From: a virus
DNA length: 41,284 nucleotides
IMG/VR virus record: IMGVR_UViG_3300032177_000028
Location: 1 to 41,284 of that record
Direction: 5' to 3' (one strand)
Under the pieces are notes generated by a model. It saw nothing but the letters and a program-made list of their open reading frames with translations. It ran no database searches and was not told where the DNA came from. This document shows, piece after piece, positions 25,296-31,912 of this stretch. A program made the position numbers and the translations under genes. Position 1 is the first letter of the stretch; each line of letters starts with the position of its first letter.

Positions 25296-25583
25296 TCACT
25301 TCCCGTTCCTGCCGAGTTTGGCTATCTCGACGCTCATGGCCCCGAGTTGCCGAAACATCTCGCCGTGATCCTTGTCGTTCCGCTCGTCCAGCGTTTCGAC
25401 CCTGGCCTTGAGCGTAGTGATGGCCTCCTCGTGCTGGCCGCATCGCTCCGGGTTATCGGCGAGTTTGAGTTCCTTCGTCTTTGTCCTTTGGCGTATCTGC
25501 CATGCGGTGATGAACGCGGCAGAGGCAACGCCCAGGATGGCCCCTGCGATTTTCAATATCTCGACGAGGACGGCGGGGTGCAT
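25296..25583 (-). CDS. Membrane-anchored coiled-coil protein (lysis module)
   Basis: The 95-residue protein has one N-terminal membrane helix (about residues 6-27, LKIAGAILGVASAAFITAWQ) and a charged coiled coil (EEAITTLKARVETLDERND). The topology resembles phage holin-accessory or XhlA-like proteins. It closes the lysis cassette, 8 nt before terS. No ribosome site is obvious, and an in-frame longer N-terminus exists but overlaps the upstream genes. Function is inferred from position. Confidence 0.65.
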   Translation of the reverse strand: MHPAVLVEILKIAGAILGVASAAFITAWQIRQRTKTKELKLADNPERCGQHEEAITTLKARVETLDERNDKDHGEMFRQLGAMSVEIAKLGRNGK

Positions 25584-25590
25584 GTCCGGT

Positions 25591-25758
25591 CTACTTGGCG
25601 TTGAATTTCTTGATGTAGTAGACCGCGAGCCAGTAGAGGCCCGAGAAGAGGAGGAAACTGACGACGTAGACTCCGGGTTTCTGCTTCGGCACGCCGATGA
25701 ACCCAAAGACAAGGGCCAGGGCGTAGCCCGCGAGAAGCAGGATGGTCGATTTTTTCAT
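25591..25758 (-). CDS. Small two-helix membrane protein (holin-like)
   Basis: The 55-residue protein MKKSTILLLAGYALALVFGF... has two hydrophobic segments (about 4-22 and 29-50) and a basic C-terminus (IKKFNAK). AAGGAG lies 7 nt before the ATG. Size and topology fit a class II holin; neighbours (spanin-like and peptidase genes) support a lysis role. Confidence 0.7.
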   Translation of the reverse strand: MKKSTILLLAGYALALVFGFIGVPKQKPGVYVVSFLLFSGLYWLAVYYIKKFNAK

Positions 25759-25768
25759 GGTGATCTCC

Positions 25769-26386
25769 TTATTTCTTGAGAATGGTGATGGCGGCAAAGA
25801 CGATCGGCTCCCCGATGGCGAGGGCCTTCCAGAACTTCCCGCCGTAGAGTTGCTTTTCGAGGTCAAGGCGCAGGGCGTCCGATGTCAGCCGGAGGCCATG
25901 CTCCCGGTCGTATGCGGTTTTATAGGTTTCTGATATCGTTACCTGTGCGTCGAACTTGGCCGTCCAGTCGGCGATAATCGCGTCCTTTTCTGCGATGATG
26001 TTAATGCTGATACTTGCCATCCGTGTCAGGTTCCCGACTTGTGCGCGGAGGTTGATGACAAGGGGTTGCGATTCGAGTTCGGGCTGGACGGGCTCGGCGT
26101 TCTGTAATGCCCGGAGTTCAGCGGTCAATGTCGACACTTTGTCGACATACTGGGTGACCTTCGCGTCTTTCTCGGCGATGGCCGCGTTCTTCTCGGCGAT
26201 CGTTCCCTTTTGGGTGTCGATCGTACCCATGTCGGTTACATGCTGAGCGGCGGCGTCCTTGACGCGCTGGTCGTAAGTCGCCTTGGCTATCCAGTACCGC
26301 TCGTCCGGCCCGCCGCATGAGCGGAGGGCGAAGAATAGGGCAACGACGGCCAGGGCCAGGGCGACGTAGGGAAGGAGTTTCTTCAC
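25769..26386 (-). CDS. Spanin-like membrane coiled-coil protein
   Basis: The 205-residue protein has an N-terminal membrane segment with a Cys (LALAVVALFFALRSC), a long charged helical middle (about 25-150) and a hydrophobic C-terminus (ALAIGEPIVFAAITILKK). Rz-like inner-membrane spanins have the N-terminal anchor and coiled coil; the C-terminal hydrophobic end is unusual for Rz and could form a second anchor. Spanins fuse inner and outer membranes, so this hints at a diderm host. The start is GTG, overlapping the upstream stop as GTGA. Confidence 0.7.
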   Translation of the reverse strand: MKKLLPYVALALAVVALFFALRSCGGPDERYWIAKATYDQRVKDAAAQHVTDMGTIDTQKGTIAEKNAAIAEKDAKVTQYVDKVSTLTAELRALQNAEPVQPELESQPLVINLRAQVGNLTRMASISINIIAEKDAIIADWTAKFDAQVTISETYKTAYDREHGLRLTSDALRLDLEKQLYGGKFWKALAIGEPIVFAAITILKK

Positions 26387-26628
26387 TCGTTATTCCACGT
26401 CCAGAATTTCCAATCCACGCGCCAGCGGAGACCCCGTTGCCCATCGCAAACGGCATGGCGCATCCAACGATAAAAGAAACTCGGGAGATACATCAGCAAG
26501 TCCCAAGCGGTAGAGGCGATGGGATAATCTCCGCCGTGCCAGCCACACTCGAAATAATCCATTGCCCCGAAGCTGTATTTGGCTTTCCACGGACAGAGCC
26601 AAATTGAGCAACGGGGACGGTCAGCCAT
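26383..26628 (-). CDS. Hypothetical Trp/Cys-rich small protein
   Basis: MADRPRCSIWLCPWKAKYSF..., 81 residues, with many Trp, Tyr and Cys. It lies between two membrane protein genes with overlaps on both sides (start within the upstream stop region, stop overlapping the spanin start). AAGG lies upstream. The reading frame is less GC-biased than its neighbours. Function unknown. Confidence 0.55.
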   Translation of the reverse strand: MADRPRCSIWLCPWKAKYSFGAMDYFECGWHGGDYPIASTAWDLLMYLPSFFYRWMRHAVCDGQRGLRWRVDWKFWTWNNE

Positions 26629-26875
26629 TCGTCGCCTTCGCGCCGGGGTCTGCCGTAAGTCCGGCCAATTCCGCTTTGAGGGAGATGTTGTTATTGTCCG
26701 ACCGTTTCTTGAGGTAGCCCCCGAAGGCCACGGTCAAGAGTCCCCCCGCTTCGAGGAATACCGAGGCGATAGCCGAGGACAGGGCGACGCCGACGAGGAG
26801 CGCGGCCAAGGACACGAGAAACAGAATCAGCGCCATGCCCGAGTTGATGCTGACCTTGAGGTTGATGTTCATCAT
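26621..26875 (-). CDS. Small membrane protein, holin-like
   Basis: The 84-residue protein (MMNINLKVSINSGM...) has a strong hydrophobic helix (about 14-38) and a second weaker one (about 42-58), then a charged tail. The ATG overlaps the peptidase stop as ATGA. It stands directly after the M15 peptidase gene, the normal place for a holin. Confidence 0.7.
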   Translation of the reverse strand: MMNINLKVSINSGMALILFLVSLAALLVGVALSSAIASVFLEAGGLLTVAFGGYLKKRSDNNNISLKAELAGLTADPGAKATNG

Positions 26876-27267
26876 TCCCCCCCGTACATCCAGCACACCT
26901 CTGTCGGCAAAGTGTGCGAAACATCGACGTGGACGAAATCCTTGCCGATGCCGATCCTCAGCGGCCCGTAAACGAATGCGGCCTCAAGGAGCTTGAACCT
27001 GTCCTTGTCCCCGCTCACCCAAAAGTCAGCCGCTTCCCCGAGTAGGTGCGCGCTGTTCAGTTTCCCCCCGACTTCTGCGTTGTGCTTCGCGCACCTGTAC
27101 CCGCTCGTGATCTGTATGGGGATTCCAGCGAACTCGCGGATGTCTTCGAGGGTCGAGAGAAGGGCGGGATGGACGACGACCTGGCCGCCGCAATGGGGAC
27201 AGGGCTTGCCGTCAACCTTACAGCGGAACTCGTCCTCGTTGAAGTGGGCCGAGAGTTGCTTACCCAT
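26872..27267 (-). CDS. M15-type peptidoglycan peptidase (endolysin)
   Basis: The 131-residue protein is a compact peptidase M15 (D-Ala-D-Ala carboxypeptidase-like) domain. Zinc ligands are visible in SAHLLGEAADF (His, Asp) and FVHVDVS (His), with ITSGYRCAKHN before them. A CPHC pair near the N-terminus may bind another metal. These enzymes cut peptide cross-links of the cell wall. The ATG at 27267 is taken since the longer TTG frame is weak. No signal peptide, so release depends on the holin genes that follow. Confidence 0.88.
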   Translation of the reverse strand: MGKQLSAHFNEDEFRCKVDGKPCPHCGGQVVVHPALLSTLEDIREFAGIPIQITSGYRCAKHNAEVGGKLNSAHLLGEAADFWVSGDKDRFKLLEAAFVYGPLRIGIGKDFVHVDVSHTLPTEVCWMYGGE

Positions 27268-27454
27268 GCGGCAACTCGGCGACAATGTGACATTCGGAGA
27301 GGGGGACGATCCCTTGCCGCTTCTGTTCGCGCTTCACGCGCACCTCGTATGCGGCGGAGGTTATGGGGTGGAATTCTTTGAGCCGTTCACAGCCGAGGTC
27401 GGTCCAGAGTTGGAACGGCGGTGTGTCACGACGGTAACCCGGTGCTTCGCCCAC
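27260..27454 (-). CDS. Hypothetical small protein, start uncertain
   Basis: A 64-residue frame starting at GTG 27454 and ending in SECHIVAELPHG, overlapping the peptidase start. Codon use looks coding, but there is no ribosome site. The frame is open upstream to a TAG at 27497, which is preceded in frame by ATGCCCGAGACGGAA; this could be a gene interrupted by one amber stop. Treat as tentative. Confidence 0.35.
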   Translation of the reverse strand: MGEAPGYRRDTPPFQLWTDLGCERLKEFHPITSAAYEVRVKREQKRQGIVPLSECHIVAELPHG

Positions 27455-27542
27455 ACCGATACGATAAGGTCGAAAAACGGGATGACGGAAAGTTGTCTAT
27501 TCCGTCTCGGGCATGACTATGGGTTTACCCCGTTGACGTGTT

Positions 27543-27824
27543 TCAACTAATTCTGGCGAACACGGTGATGCGCCCGTTGTCGCTTATCTGCCACACTTCG
27601 CGCGTGCATCGGAGCGGAACCGGCTCATGGCTGGTCCGTGTCGCTTCCTCCGCGCTTATATACCCGAAGCATATCCTGATGGCCCTGGCCGAGCGGCCCT
27701 TGCATGCCATGATATGAAACGGTCCCTCCTCGAACGTACGGACGCGGTATCCCTGCGCTTCGAGCGTGGTCGTGATCGTCCGCTTCCGGGCGCGGAGGCG
27801 TCGCTTGTAGGCGTCCTCAGACAT
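27543..27824 (-). CDS. Hypothetical 93-residue protein, possible nuclease-fold remnant
   Basis: MSEDAYKRRLRARKRTITTT..., basic N-terminus, then beta strands with GPFHIMACKG and CTREVWQISDNGRITVF. The ending recalls small phage PD-(D/E)XK-like proteins, but no complete catalytic set is visible. The ATG overlaps the end of the HTH-zinc ribbon gene. After its stop there are about 90 bases with no secure gene before the next frame. Confidence 0.55.
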   Translation of the reverse strand: MSEDAYKRRLRARKRTITTTLEAQGYRVRTFEEGPFHIMACKGRSARAIRICFGYISAEEATRTSHEPVPLRCTREVWQISDNGRITVFARIS

Positions 27825-28203
27825 GCGCTTCCTCCAACACGCCCAAGTCCGCGCCGCAAGCGTAGCAACTCACGCCGAACACCTGCGCCTGGCATCGTGG
27901 ACAGCGCGTGGGATAGGTCGTGACGCGTGCCCGAATCGAAGCAGGCGGCATGTCCGGCGAGTATCCCACCCCGTCATCGATGCGCCGCTTGTAGCATTTC
28001 GGCCGCTCCGCGAACCCGTCCGGGAAAACCTTCCTGACCGACTCCCCGAGGACGTCGGCGATGGTGTTCGCTAATCCCTCGGACGGCTTTCTTTGCCCAA
28101 GTTCCAGGCGGCAGAGGTGGCTCTCCGCCATGTGGCATTTTATGGCGAAGGTTTCTTGCTTGACATAACCGTGGGCCAAGCGTAGAAGGCGGAGCGGGGT
28201 CAT
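27817..28203 (-). CDS. HTH regulator with C-terminal zinc ribbon
   Basis: The 128-residue protein has an XRE-like helix-turn-helix at about residues 1-60 (LRLLRLAHGYVKQETFAIKC, LCRLELGQRKPSEGLAN) and a zinc ribbon at about 96-122 (PTRCPRCQAQVFGVSCYACG). It is likely a transcriptional regulator, perhaps controlling the late genes because it lies at the early/late boundary. It overlaps the upstream gene by ATGA. Confidence 0.75.
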   Translation of the reverse strand: MTPLRLLRLAHGYVKQETFAIKCHMAESHLCRLELGQRKPSEGLANTIADVLGESVRKVFPDGFAERPKCYKRRIDDGVGYSPDMPPASIRARVTTYPTRCPRCQAQVFGVSCYACGADLGVLEEAHV

Positions 28204-28553
28204 TTCCTGCCCCCGAACAGCCGCTTGACCCGCCCCCTCAGCGTCTTTGACTCCAGGAGTTTCAGCGTCTCCGATGCGACCTTCGCCTTCTTCGCGGCAT
28301 CGTCCTCGGACCGTTTCTTCGCCTGCTCCGCGGCGGCCGCTTCCTCGTCGTCCTTCATCTTCTGCCAGGCCTCCTCCGTGAACTCCTCGACGTCGGCGAG
28401 GGCCGACTTGACGACGATGATCTTGCCGCCGTCAGGGATGCGCCTGAGAGTGACGCATCCCGGCACCTGGCCCCCGGCGTTATTGAGTTGCGACCAGGAC
28501 TCGCCCTGGACGACCCGCTGTCTGCCGTTTAGGTAAAACAGGATTATGGGCAT
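28200..28553 (-). CDS. Hypothetical protein with charged coiled-coil tail
   Basis: The 117-residue protein begins MPIILFYLNGRQRVVQGESW; the second half is a Glu/Lys/Ala coiled coil and a basic end (LRGRVKRLFGGRK). It is probably a diverged paralogue of the next upstream gene, which shares the MP..IF start and helical C-terminal half. Function unknown. Confidence 0.6.
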   Translation of the reverse strand: MPIILFYLNGRQRVVQGESWSQLNNAGGQVPGCVTLRRIPDGGKIIVVKSALADVEEFTEEAWQKMKDDEEAAAAEQAKKRSEDDAAKKAKVASETLKLLESKTLRGRVKRLFGGRK

Positions 28554-28560
28554 AGCGTCC

Positions 28561-28944
28561 TCAGTTCTGCGAGACGTCCGGCGCCTGCGTCTTGGGCCGC
28601 AAGTTCTCGGGCCAGTTCGCCTTGTCCGGCCCGTACGTGAGCATGAACTTCTCGGCCGCCTTCTCCAGGGCCGCGTCCTTGTCCTTCTCGGCCTGCGCCT
28701 GGGACTCGGCCTGCGCCTTCGCCTGTTCGTCCTGCGCGGCTTTCTGCGCGGCCATCTCCGCCTGGTACTCGGCCTCCGGCAGCGGGTCGATGAAAATCCT
28801 GTCCCGCCAACGGAACTCGACCAGGTGCCCGTTCATGGCGATCCCCACCGCCATCGGCCGCAGGAACCGCTTGATGATCGTCCCGGGGCCATCGCCCTTG
28901 AGCGTGAACTTGACTCCGCCCTTGAGAAAAATTGTCGTCGGCAT
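28561..28944 (-). CDS. Hypothetical protein with Ala/Gln-rich coiled coil
   Basis: The 127-residue protein has a beta-like N-terminus (MPTTIFLKGGVKFTLKGDGP) and a long helical Ala/Glu/Lys/Gln segment (about 58-95), then a short tail. GGAGGAG lies 7-8 nt before the ATG. It resembles the next gene in layout. No function assigned. Confidence 0.6.
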   Translation of the reverse strand: MPTTIFLKGGVKFTLKGDGPGTIIKRFLRPMAVGIAMNGHLVEFRWRDRIFIDPLPEAEYQAEMAAQKAAQDEQAKAQAESQAQAEKDKDAALEKAAEKFMLTYGPDKANWPENLRPKTQAPDVSQN

Positions 28945-28948
28945 TGTG

Positions 28949-29221
28949 TTACTCCTCCAAAAGTTTTGAGATTTCCGCCGGGGTCAATACCCTGGCATCG
29001 GTGACATATCCACCTTCGCGGATGGCCGCGATGATTCGCTTCGCGTCGGCCGCTGTCACGGCCCGACAAATGGTGTTGTTGGCGTTCGGGTTCCGTAGCG
29101 TAGAAAAGGTCACGCCGATTCCCCTGGCCTGCCGCCGTATCGTTTCAGGCCGGACGCGCAGGAGCGCGGCAAGGTCGCCGATGAAGATGTAAGAGCTGGC
29201 CGTTTCTTCTTTTGCGTCCAT
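28949..29221 (-). CDS. Small DNA-binding protein (MerR/excisionase-like HTH)
   Basis: The 90-residue protein has IFIGDLAALLRVRPETIRRQ, a helix-turn-helix of the MerR/excisionase type, and a C-terminal helix (AADAKRIIAAIREGGYV). GGAG lies 7-8 nt before the ATG at 29221. A longer upstream frame overlaps the metallophosphoesterase and is not used. Role unknown; a late regulator or accessory recombination protein is possible. Confidence 0.7.
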   Translation of the reverse strand: MDAKEETASSYIFIGDLAALLRVRPETIRRQARGIGVTFSTLRNPNANNTICRAVTAADAKRIIAAIREGGYVTDARVLTPAEISKLLEE

Positions 29222-29241
29222 CACGTCACTCCACTTCACCG

Positions 29242-30015
29242 CTAGAGGGATTCTGGATTGACTTTGAGCTCGGCAAAGTCCGCGGCGATCGGCCACCATG
29301 TATAGTCCCCCTTGTCGTTGAAATCGAACACCACCATGCCGACATCGACCAACCCCTCGCACTCCCTGACGCCGAAGTGGGAGTTGTAAGTCAGCGCGGG
29401 CGTGCTCATGGCTATCCACCCGAAGCCGCCGCATTGGGCGAAATAATGAACGTGGGAGCGGATGAATATCTCGCCCTTCGGTTGCCGCCCCTCGCTCGCC
29501 CATTGCTTATTCCAGAGGACGGCCTTCGCCAGAGGCGTAAGTCGACCGTGAGGGATAGTGCTCCCGCCGACCTTGTGCTTCACGTCGATCTTGCGCCCGT
29601 TCACGTCAAAGAATCCGTGGCCCTGGATCTTCGCGTTCTTCGACTTGAGTTTGTCGATGATGCAGGACTCGAAGTCCTCTTCCTTGCCGACGTGGCGGCG
29701 CGTCCCGTACATGATGCGCACGGTGTCGGCCTCGGCGTAACGAATGGCCCCGGCCGCGATCTCCGCTTGGTCATGGCGATCCGTCGTGAGGAGTTCGACC
29801 CCGCCGGAGGACTCGCCCTTCCCCTCGATGCAATCGCCATTGACAAGGAGGATGTCAATGGGCTTGAGTTGGTCGAGGGCCTTGGCATAGAACTGCCACA
29901 GGGCGTCCTCGAACTCGCCCGTCTTGGATGACGCGGCGCGGCGATGGGAGCACGGGGGGCAGAGGCCAAATTCGTGGCCCGCGTGAAAGTCTGACACGAC
30001 AACCATGCGTTTCAT
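29242..30015 (-). CDS. Metallophosphoesterase (calcineurin-like)
   Basis: The 257-residue protein has the metal-binding motifs of the family: DFHAGHEFG near residue 9, NGDCIEGKG near 60, GTRRH (GNHE-like) near 105 and RSHVHYF near 190. Substrates in phages include nucleotides, RNA ends and DNA termini; none can be told here. The ATG at 30015 has AAGGAG upstream and overlaps the stop of the small Cys protein as ATGA. Cys clusters (CPPCSH near residue 20) may add a structural metal. Confidence 0.85.
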   Translation of the reverse strand: MKRMVVVSDFHAGHEFGLCPPCSHRRAASSKTGEFEDALWQFYAKALDQLKPIDILLVNGDCIEGKGESSGGVELLTTDRHDQAEIAAGAIRYAEADTVRIMYGTRRHVGKEEDFESCIIDKLKSKNAKIQGHGFFDVNGRKIDVKHKVGGSTIPHGRLTPLAKAVLWNKQWASEGRQPKGEIFIRSHVHYFAQCGGFGWIAMSTPALTYNSHFGVRECEGLVDVGMVVFDFNDKGDYTWWPIAADFAELKVNPESL

Positions 30016-30188
30016 GCTTTCTCCTTGTCCTTTGGCGTTTCCTTCGCCGTGAAGCGTCCGCAATATGGCCCCCGATACGTCGGGCAGAACCTGGGCTGGT
30101 CGAGGTCAACGGAGTGGGCGCACGCCTTGAACAGGTCGCACTCCTCACGCCAGAGGCAGAACGCGGGGCGGGGGTCTTTGGGGGTCAT
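30012..30188 (-). CDS. Small Cys-rich protein, 58 residues
   Basis: MTPKDPRPAFCLWREECDLF... contains five Cys (about 11, 17, 23, 35, 43) and a conserved-looking FCPTYRGPYCGRF, so a small zinc-binding fold is likely. It overlaps both neighbours by ATGA. The frame is too short for standard length cut-offs but the couplings and composition support it. Before HNH insertion it would have followed the resolvase-like gene directly. Confidence 0.7.
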   Translation of the reverse strand: MTPKDPRPAFCLWREECDLFKACAHSVDLDQPRFCPTYRGPYCGRFTAKETPKDKEKA

Positions 30189-30214
30189 GCGAATATCTCC
30201 ACCCGCTTTTTATG
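30184..30214 (-). repeat. Junction repeat, 3' end of the HNH gene
   Basis: This 31-base segment codes for the end of the HNH gene (HKKRVEIFA-stop) plus the ATGA overlap with the next gene. It matches 30627-30657 at 26 of 31 positions, including 18 of 19 at the stop/start end. It looks like a duplication of the original junction at the HNH insertion. Confidence 0.8.
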
Positions 30215-30631
30215 ATGGCGAGTATGTTCTCCCCTCGTTGAAAAAAGCATCAAGTTCTCAACACGATTGTCGTCCGTTTTCCCATTAATGTGGTGAACCA
30301 CCTCAGAGGGCAGGAGAGTTCTCCCAAGGTGGGCCTCCATAACGAGGCGATGTTCAAATACATAGCCCATGTTGTTGGCGTAGGGATGATCTGGACAATG
30401 CTTGCGAACATATCCCCTTTCGCAAATTATCCTTCCGCCCTTCCAGTTGTGGCACCTTGTCCCTCGTTGCGCTGCGGCGATTTTTTCTCTGGTTTCGGGA
30501 CTGACCTTTCGACCGCAATTTGCTGCCCCAATCTTCGCGTTCCACTCTGCTGTATGAGGACGGGGCTTCCCTTTCGTCTGCGCAGATATCCGAGCGCGAT
30601 GTTCTGCGCTACAATGAGAACCTTTCGTCAT
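30185..30631 (-). CDS. Free-standing HNH endonuclease with NUMOD3-like repeats
   Basis: The 148-residue protein begins with repeated SAEHRARISAQTKG-like, TAEWNAKIGAANCG-like and SPETREKIAAAQRG-like units (NUMOD3-type DNA-binding motifs, about residues 8-58). An HNH_3 core follows: EHRLVMEAHLGR, EVVHHINGKTDDNRVENLML and HTRHHKK. The gene is more AT-rich than its neighbours and overlaps both by ATGA. It interrupts a series of tightly packed genes and is bracketed by a duplicated junction. It is likely a mobile homing endonuclease. Confidence 0.9.
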   Translation of the reverse strand: MTKGSHCSAEHRARISAQTKGKPRPHTAEWNAKIGAANCGRKVSPETREKIAAAQRGTRCHNWKGGRIICERGYVRKHCPDHPYANNMGYVFEHRLVMEAHLGRTLLPSEVVHHINGKTDDNRVENLMLFSTRGEHTRHHKKRVEIFA

Positions 30632-30657
30632 GGGAATATCTCCACGAACTGTTTATG
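30627..30657 (-). repeat. Junction repeat, 5' side of the HNH gene
   Basis: It codes for the end of the resolvase-like nuclease (HKQFVEIFP-stop) and the ATGA overlap with the HNH start. The partner copy is at 30184-30214. Identical bases include the VEIF codons and the stop/start overlap. Confidence 0.8.
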
Positions 30658-30957
30658 CCCTCTCACAAATAGCCGCTCGTAGAGAATGGCCCCCCGCTTC
30701 GGGCGCGAAACGATGACGGCCCATGCGTTGCGAGAGAATGCGGTCTCGAATAACTCTCGCCGTTCCGCCGGCGACGCCTTGCCGTTGATCTTGGCCTGGA
30801 CGAACCAGATTGCCCCCTCGTCGGTCCATCGCGCCTTGAACGCCACGAGGTCCATGATGCCGTGCGACCCTGCGGCGCGAATGACAAGATAGCCCTTGCC
30901 CTCAAGGTCGCGCTTGACGTCGCGCTCGAAATTCGCGCCGCGTGCGTAGTTGGTCAA
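30628..30957 (-). CDS. Holliday-junction-resolvase-like nuclease (PD-(D/E)XK)
   Basis: The 109-residue protein shows the Hjc-like order: RGANFERDVKRDLEGKGY (Glu), AAGSHGIMDLVAFKA (Asp) and IWFVQAKIN (QxK in place of ExK). It is likely to cleave branched DNA from replication or recombination. The TTG start overlaps the upstream stop as TTGA and has GAGG upstream. No ATG fits. Confidence 0.82.
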   Translation of the reverse strand: MTNYARGANFERDVKRDLEGKGYLVIRAAGSHGIMDLVAFKARWTDEGAIWFVQAKINGKASPAERRELFETAFSRNAWAVIVSRPKRGAILYERLFVRGHKQFVEIFP

Positions 30958-31274
30958 AGGATATCCTCGGGTTTGTCATAGACGGGAATTCCGATTTCCT
31001 TTGCCAATTTGATCTCGGCAAGCGCACCTGAACTTTTCTCCCATCCCGGAACTAGGCACACGGCATCGCAACGCTTGAGGATTTCTATATCTCCATCAAG
31101 CCAAACCGAGTCGGGCGCAATGCCTCCAAAATATGCCGTATTCTTATGCGGGCAGAACGCGACATGGCCCAACTGCCACACTCGAATAGCCACCCGCTCA
31201 GCGCGTTGGATGTTTTCGTGGACCCCAAATTCCGTATCCGAACGATACGGGCCAGAGATAAAAATGACCTTCAT
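30954..31274 (-). CDS. Nucleoside deoxyribosyltransferase-like protein (DUF4406/DUF1937)
   Basis: The 106-residue protein has VIFISGPYRS near the N-terminus, ENIQRAERVA, FCPHKNTAYF and the C-terminal SSGALAEIKLAKEIGIPVY. This is the layout of phage deoxyribosyltransferase-like proteins, which may act on nucleotides. GGAGG lies 6-7 nt before the ATG. The end overlaps the resolvase-like gene. Confidence 0.82.
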   Translation of the reverse strand: MKVIFISGPYRSDTEFGVHENIQRAERVAIRVWQLGHVAFCPHKNTAYFGGIAPDSVWLDGDIEILKRCDAVCLVPGWEKSSGALAEIKLAKEIGIPVYDKPEDIL

Positions 31275-31660
31275 GGTTGTCCTCCAAAAATTACGATCAT
31301 AGACGGGAACGGGGCGCGACCACCTTCGGAGAAACAAAGTCGCCCCTTGATGAATCGGATCTCGGGGTTGTTCGGCAAAACGATGTCATGGAACCAGCGC
31401 GTGTCCGTCCGGGCCGGGAGTAGGAAAACGACGACCTTGCCCCGCTTGGCCTCAAGGATGCCCTTTTCTATCCACTCGGCGATCGCGGGGCCGTAGGGCG
31501 GATTGCAGAACGTGGACGATCCCCATGCCCGATCTGTCCCGAACATTCCTCCTTCGGGGCAGGGGTCGTCGTTGAACGCGAACTCCGCATTGAGGTCGTC
31601 GTAGATGGCCTTCGGGGTATGCCAATTGCATCGCCGAGTCGTGAACTGCTTGAATTTCAC
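31271..31660 (-). CDS. Phage N6-adenine DNA methyltransferase (Dam family)
   Basis: The 129-residue protein matches the short phage Dam-type family: WHTPKAIYDDLNAEFAFNDD, a catalytic NPPYG motif in FCNPPYG, and VVVFLLPARTDTRWFHDIVL. Such enzymes modify phage DNA and can block restriction. The start is taken as GTG 31660, which overlaps the upstream stop as GTGA; an upstream TTG would overlap the preceding gene. A hairpin lies over the ribosome site (see 31664). Confidence 0.88.
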   Translation of the reverse strand: MKFKQFTTRRCNWHTPKAIYDDLNAEFAFNDDPCPEGGMFGTDRAWGSSTFCNPPYGPAIAEWIEKGILEAKRGKVVVFLLPARTDTRWFHDIVLPNNPEIRFIKGRLCFSEGGRAPFPSMIVIFGGQP

Positions 31661-31833
31661 TTTGCCCCCCTTGCTTGGGGGGCGTCCTTTGCCGGCCTTG
31701 TCCTTTGATTTTCGTACTCGTCTAAGATGTAACAAAGATCATAATATGATTCCATATCTAGGGGTCTTCCGTTCGGCCCCATAGGGGAATCAACTAACCT
31801 CCTAATTTCATCAATTCGCCTGGAATCAATCAT
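31657..31833 (-). CDS. Hypothetical 58-residue protein before the methylase
   Basis: MIDSRRIDEIRRLVDSPMGP... continuing with MESYYDLCYILDEYENQRT, predicted mostly helical. GAGGAGAGAGG precedes the ATG, and its stop overlaps the methylase start as GTGA. The tail codons also form the methylase hairpin. It is AT-rich relative to neighbours. No family recognised. Confidence 0.7.
   Translation of the reverse strand: MIDSRRIDEIRRLVDSPMGPNGRPLDMESYYDLCYILDEYENQRTRPAKDAPQARGAK
31664..31683 (-). promoter_or_regulatory. Hairpin covering the methylase ribosome site
   Basis: A 7-bp perfect stem (GCCCCCC/GGGGGGC) with a 6-base loop in the mRNA. The 3' strand includes the GGGGGG that serves as the best ribosome site for the GTG start 4-5 nt later. 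This would hide the site until ribosomes translating the upstream frame open it, a coupling device. The inference rests on sequence alone. Confidence 0.6.
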
Positions 31834-31837
31834 CGTT

Positions 31838-31912
31838 TCAACCTCTCTCCTCCGACCTTGCGATAACGCCGCCCGCGATCCACCCGGGCAGAAAGACGCG
31901 GAGGATCTTCAT
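31838..31912 (-). CDS. Candidate 24-residue peptide
   Basis: MKILRVFLPGWIAGGVIARSEERG, given here as two parts: MKILRVFLPGWIAGG and VIARSEERG. The ATG overlaps the upstream stop as ATGA, and the stop is 4 nt before the next ATG. Its last codons include the ribosome site of the next gene, so the peptide may mainly be a coupling leader. Low certainty because of length. Confidence 0.4.
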   Translation of the reverse strand: MKILRVFLPGWIAGGVIARSEERG

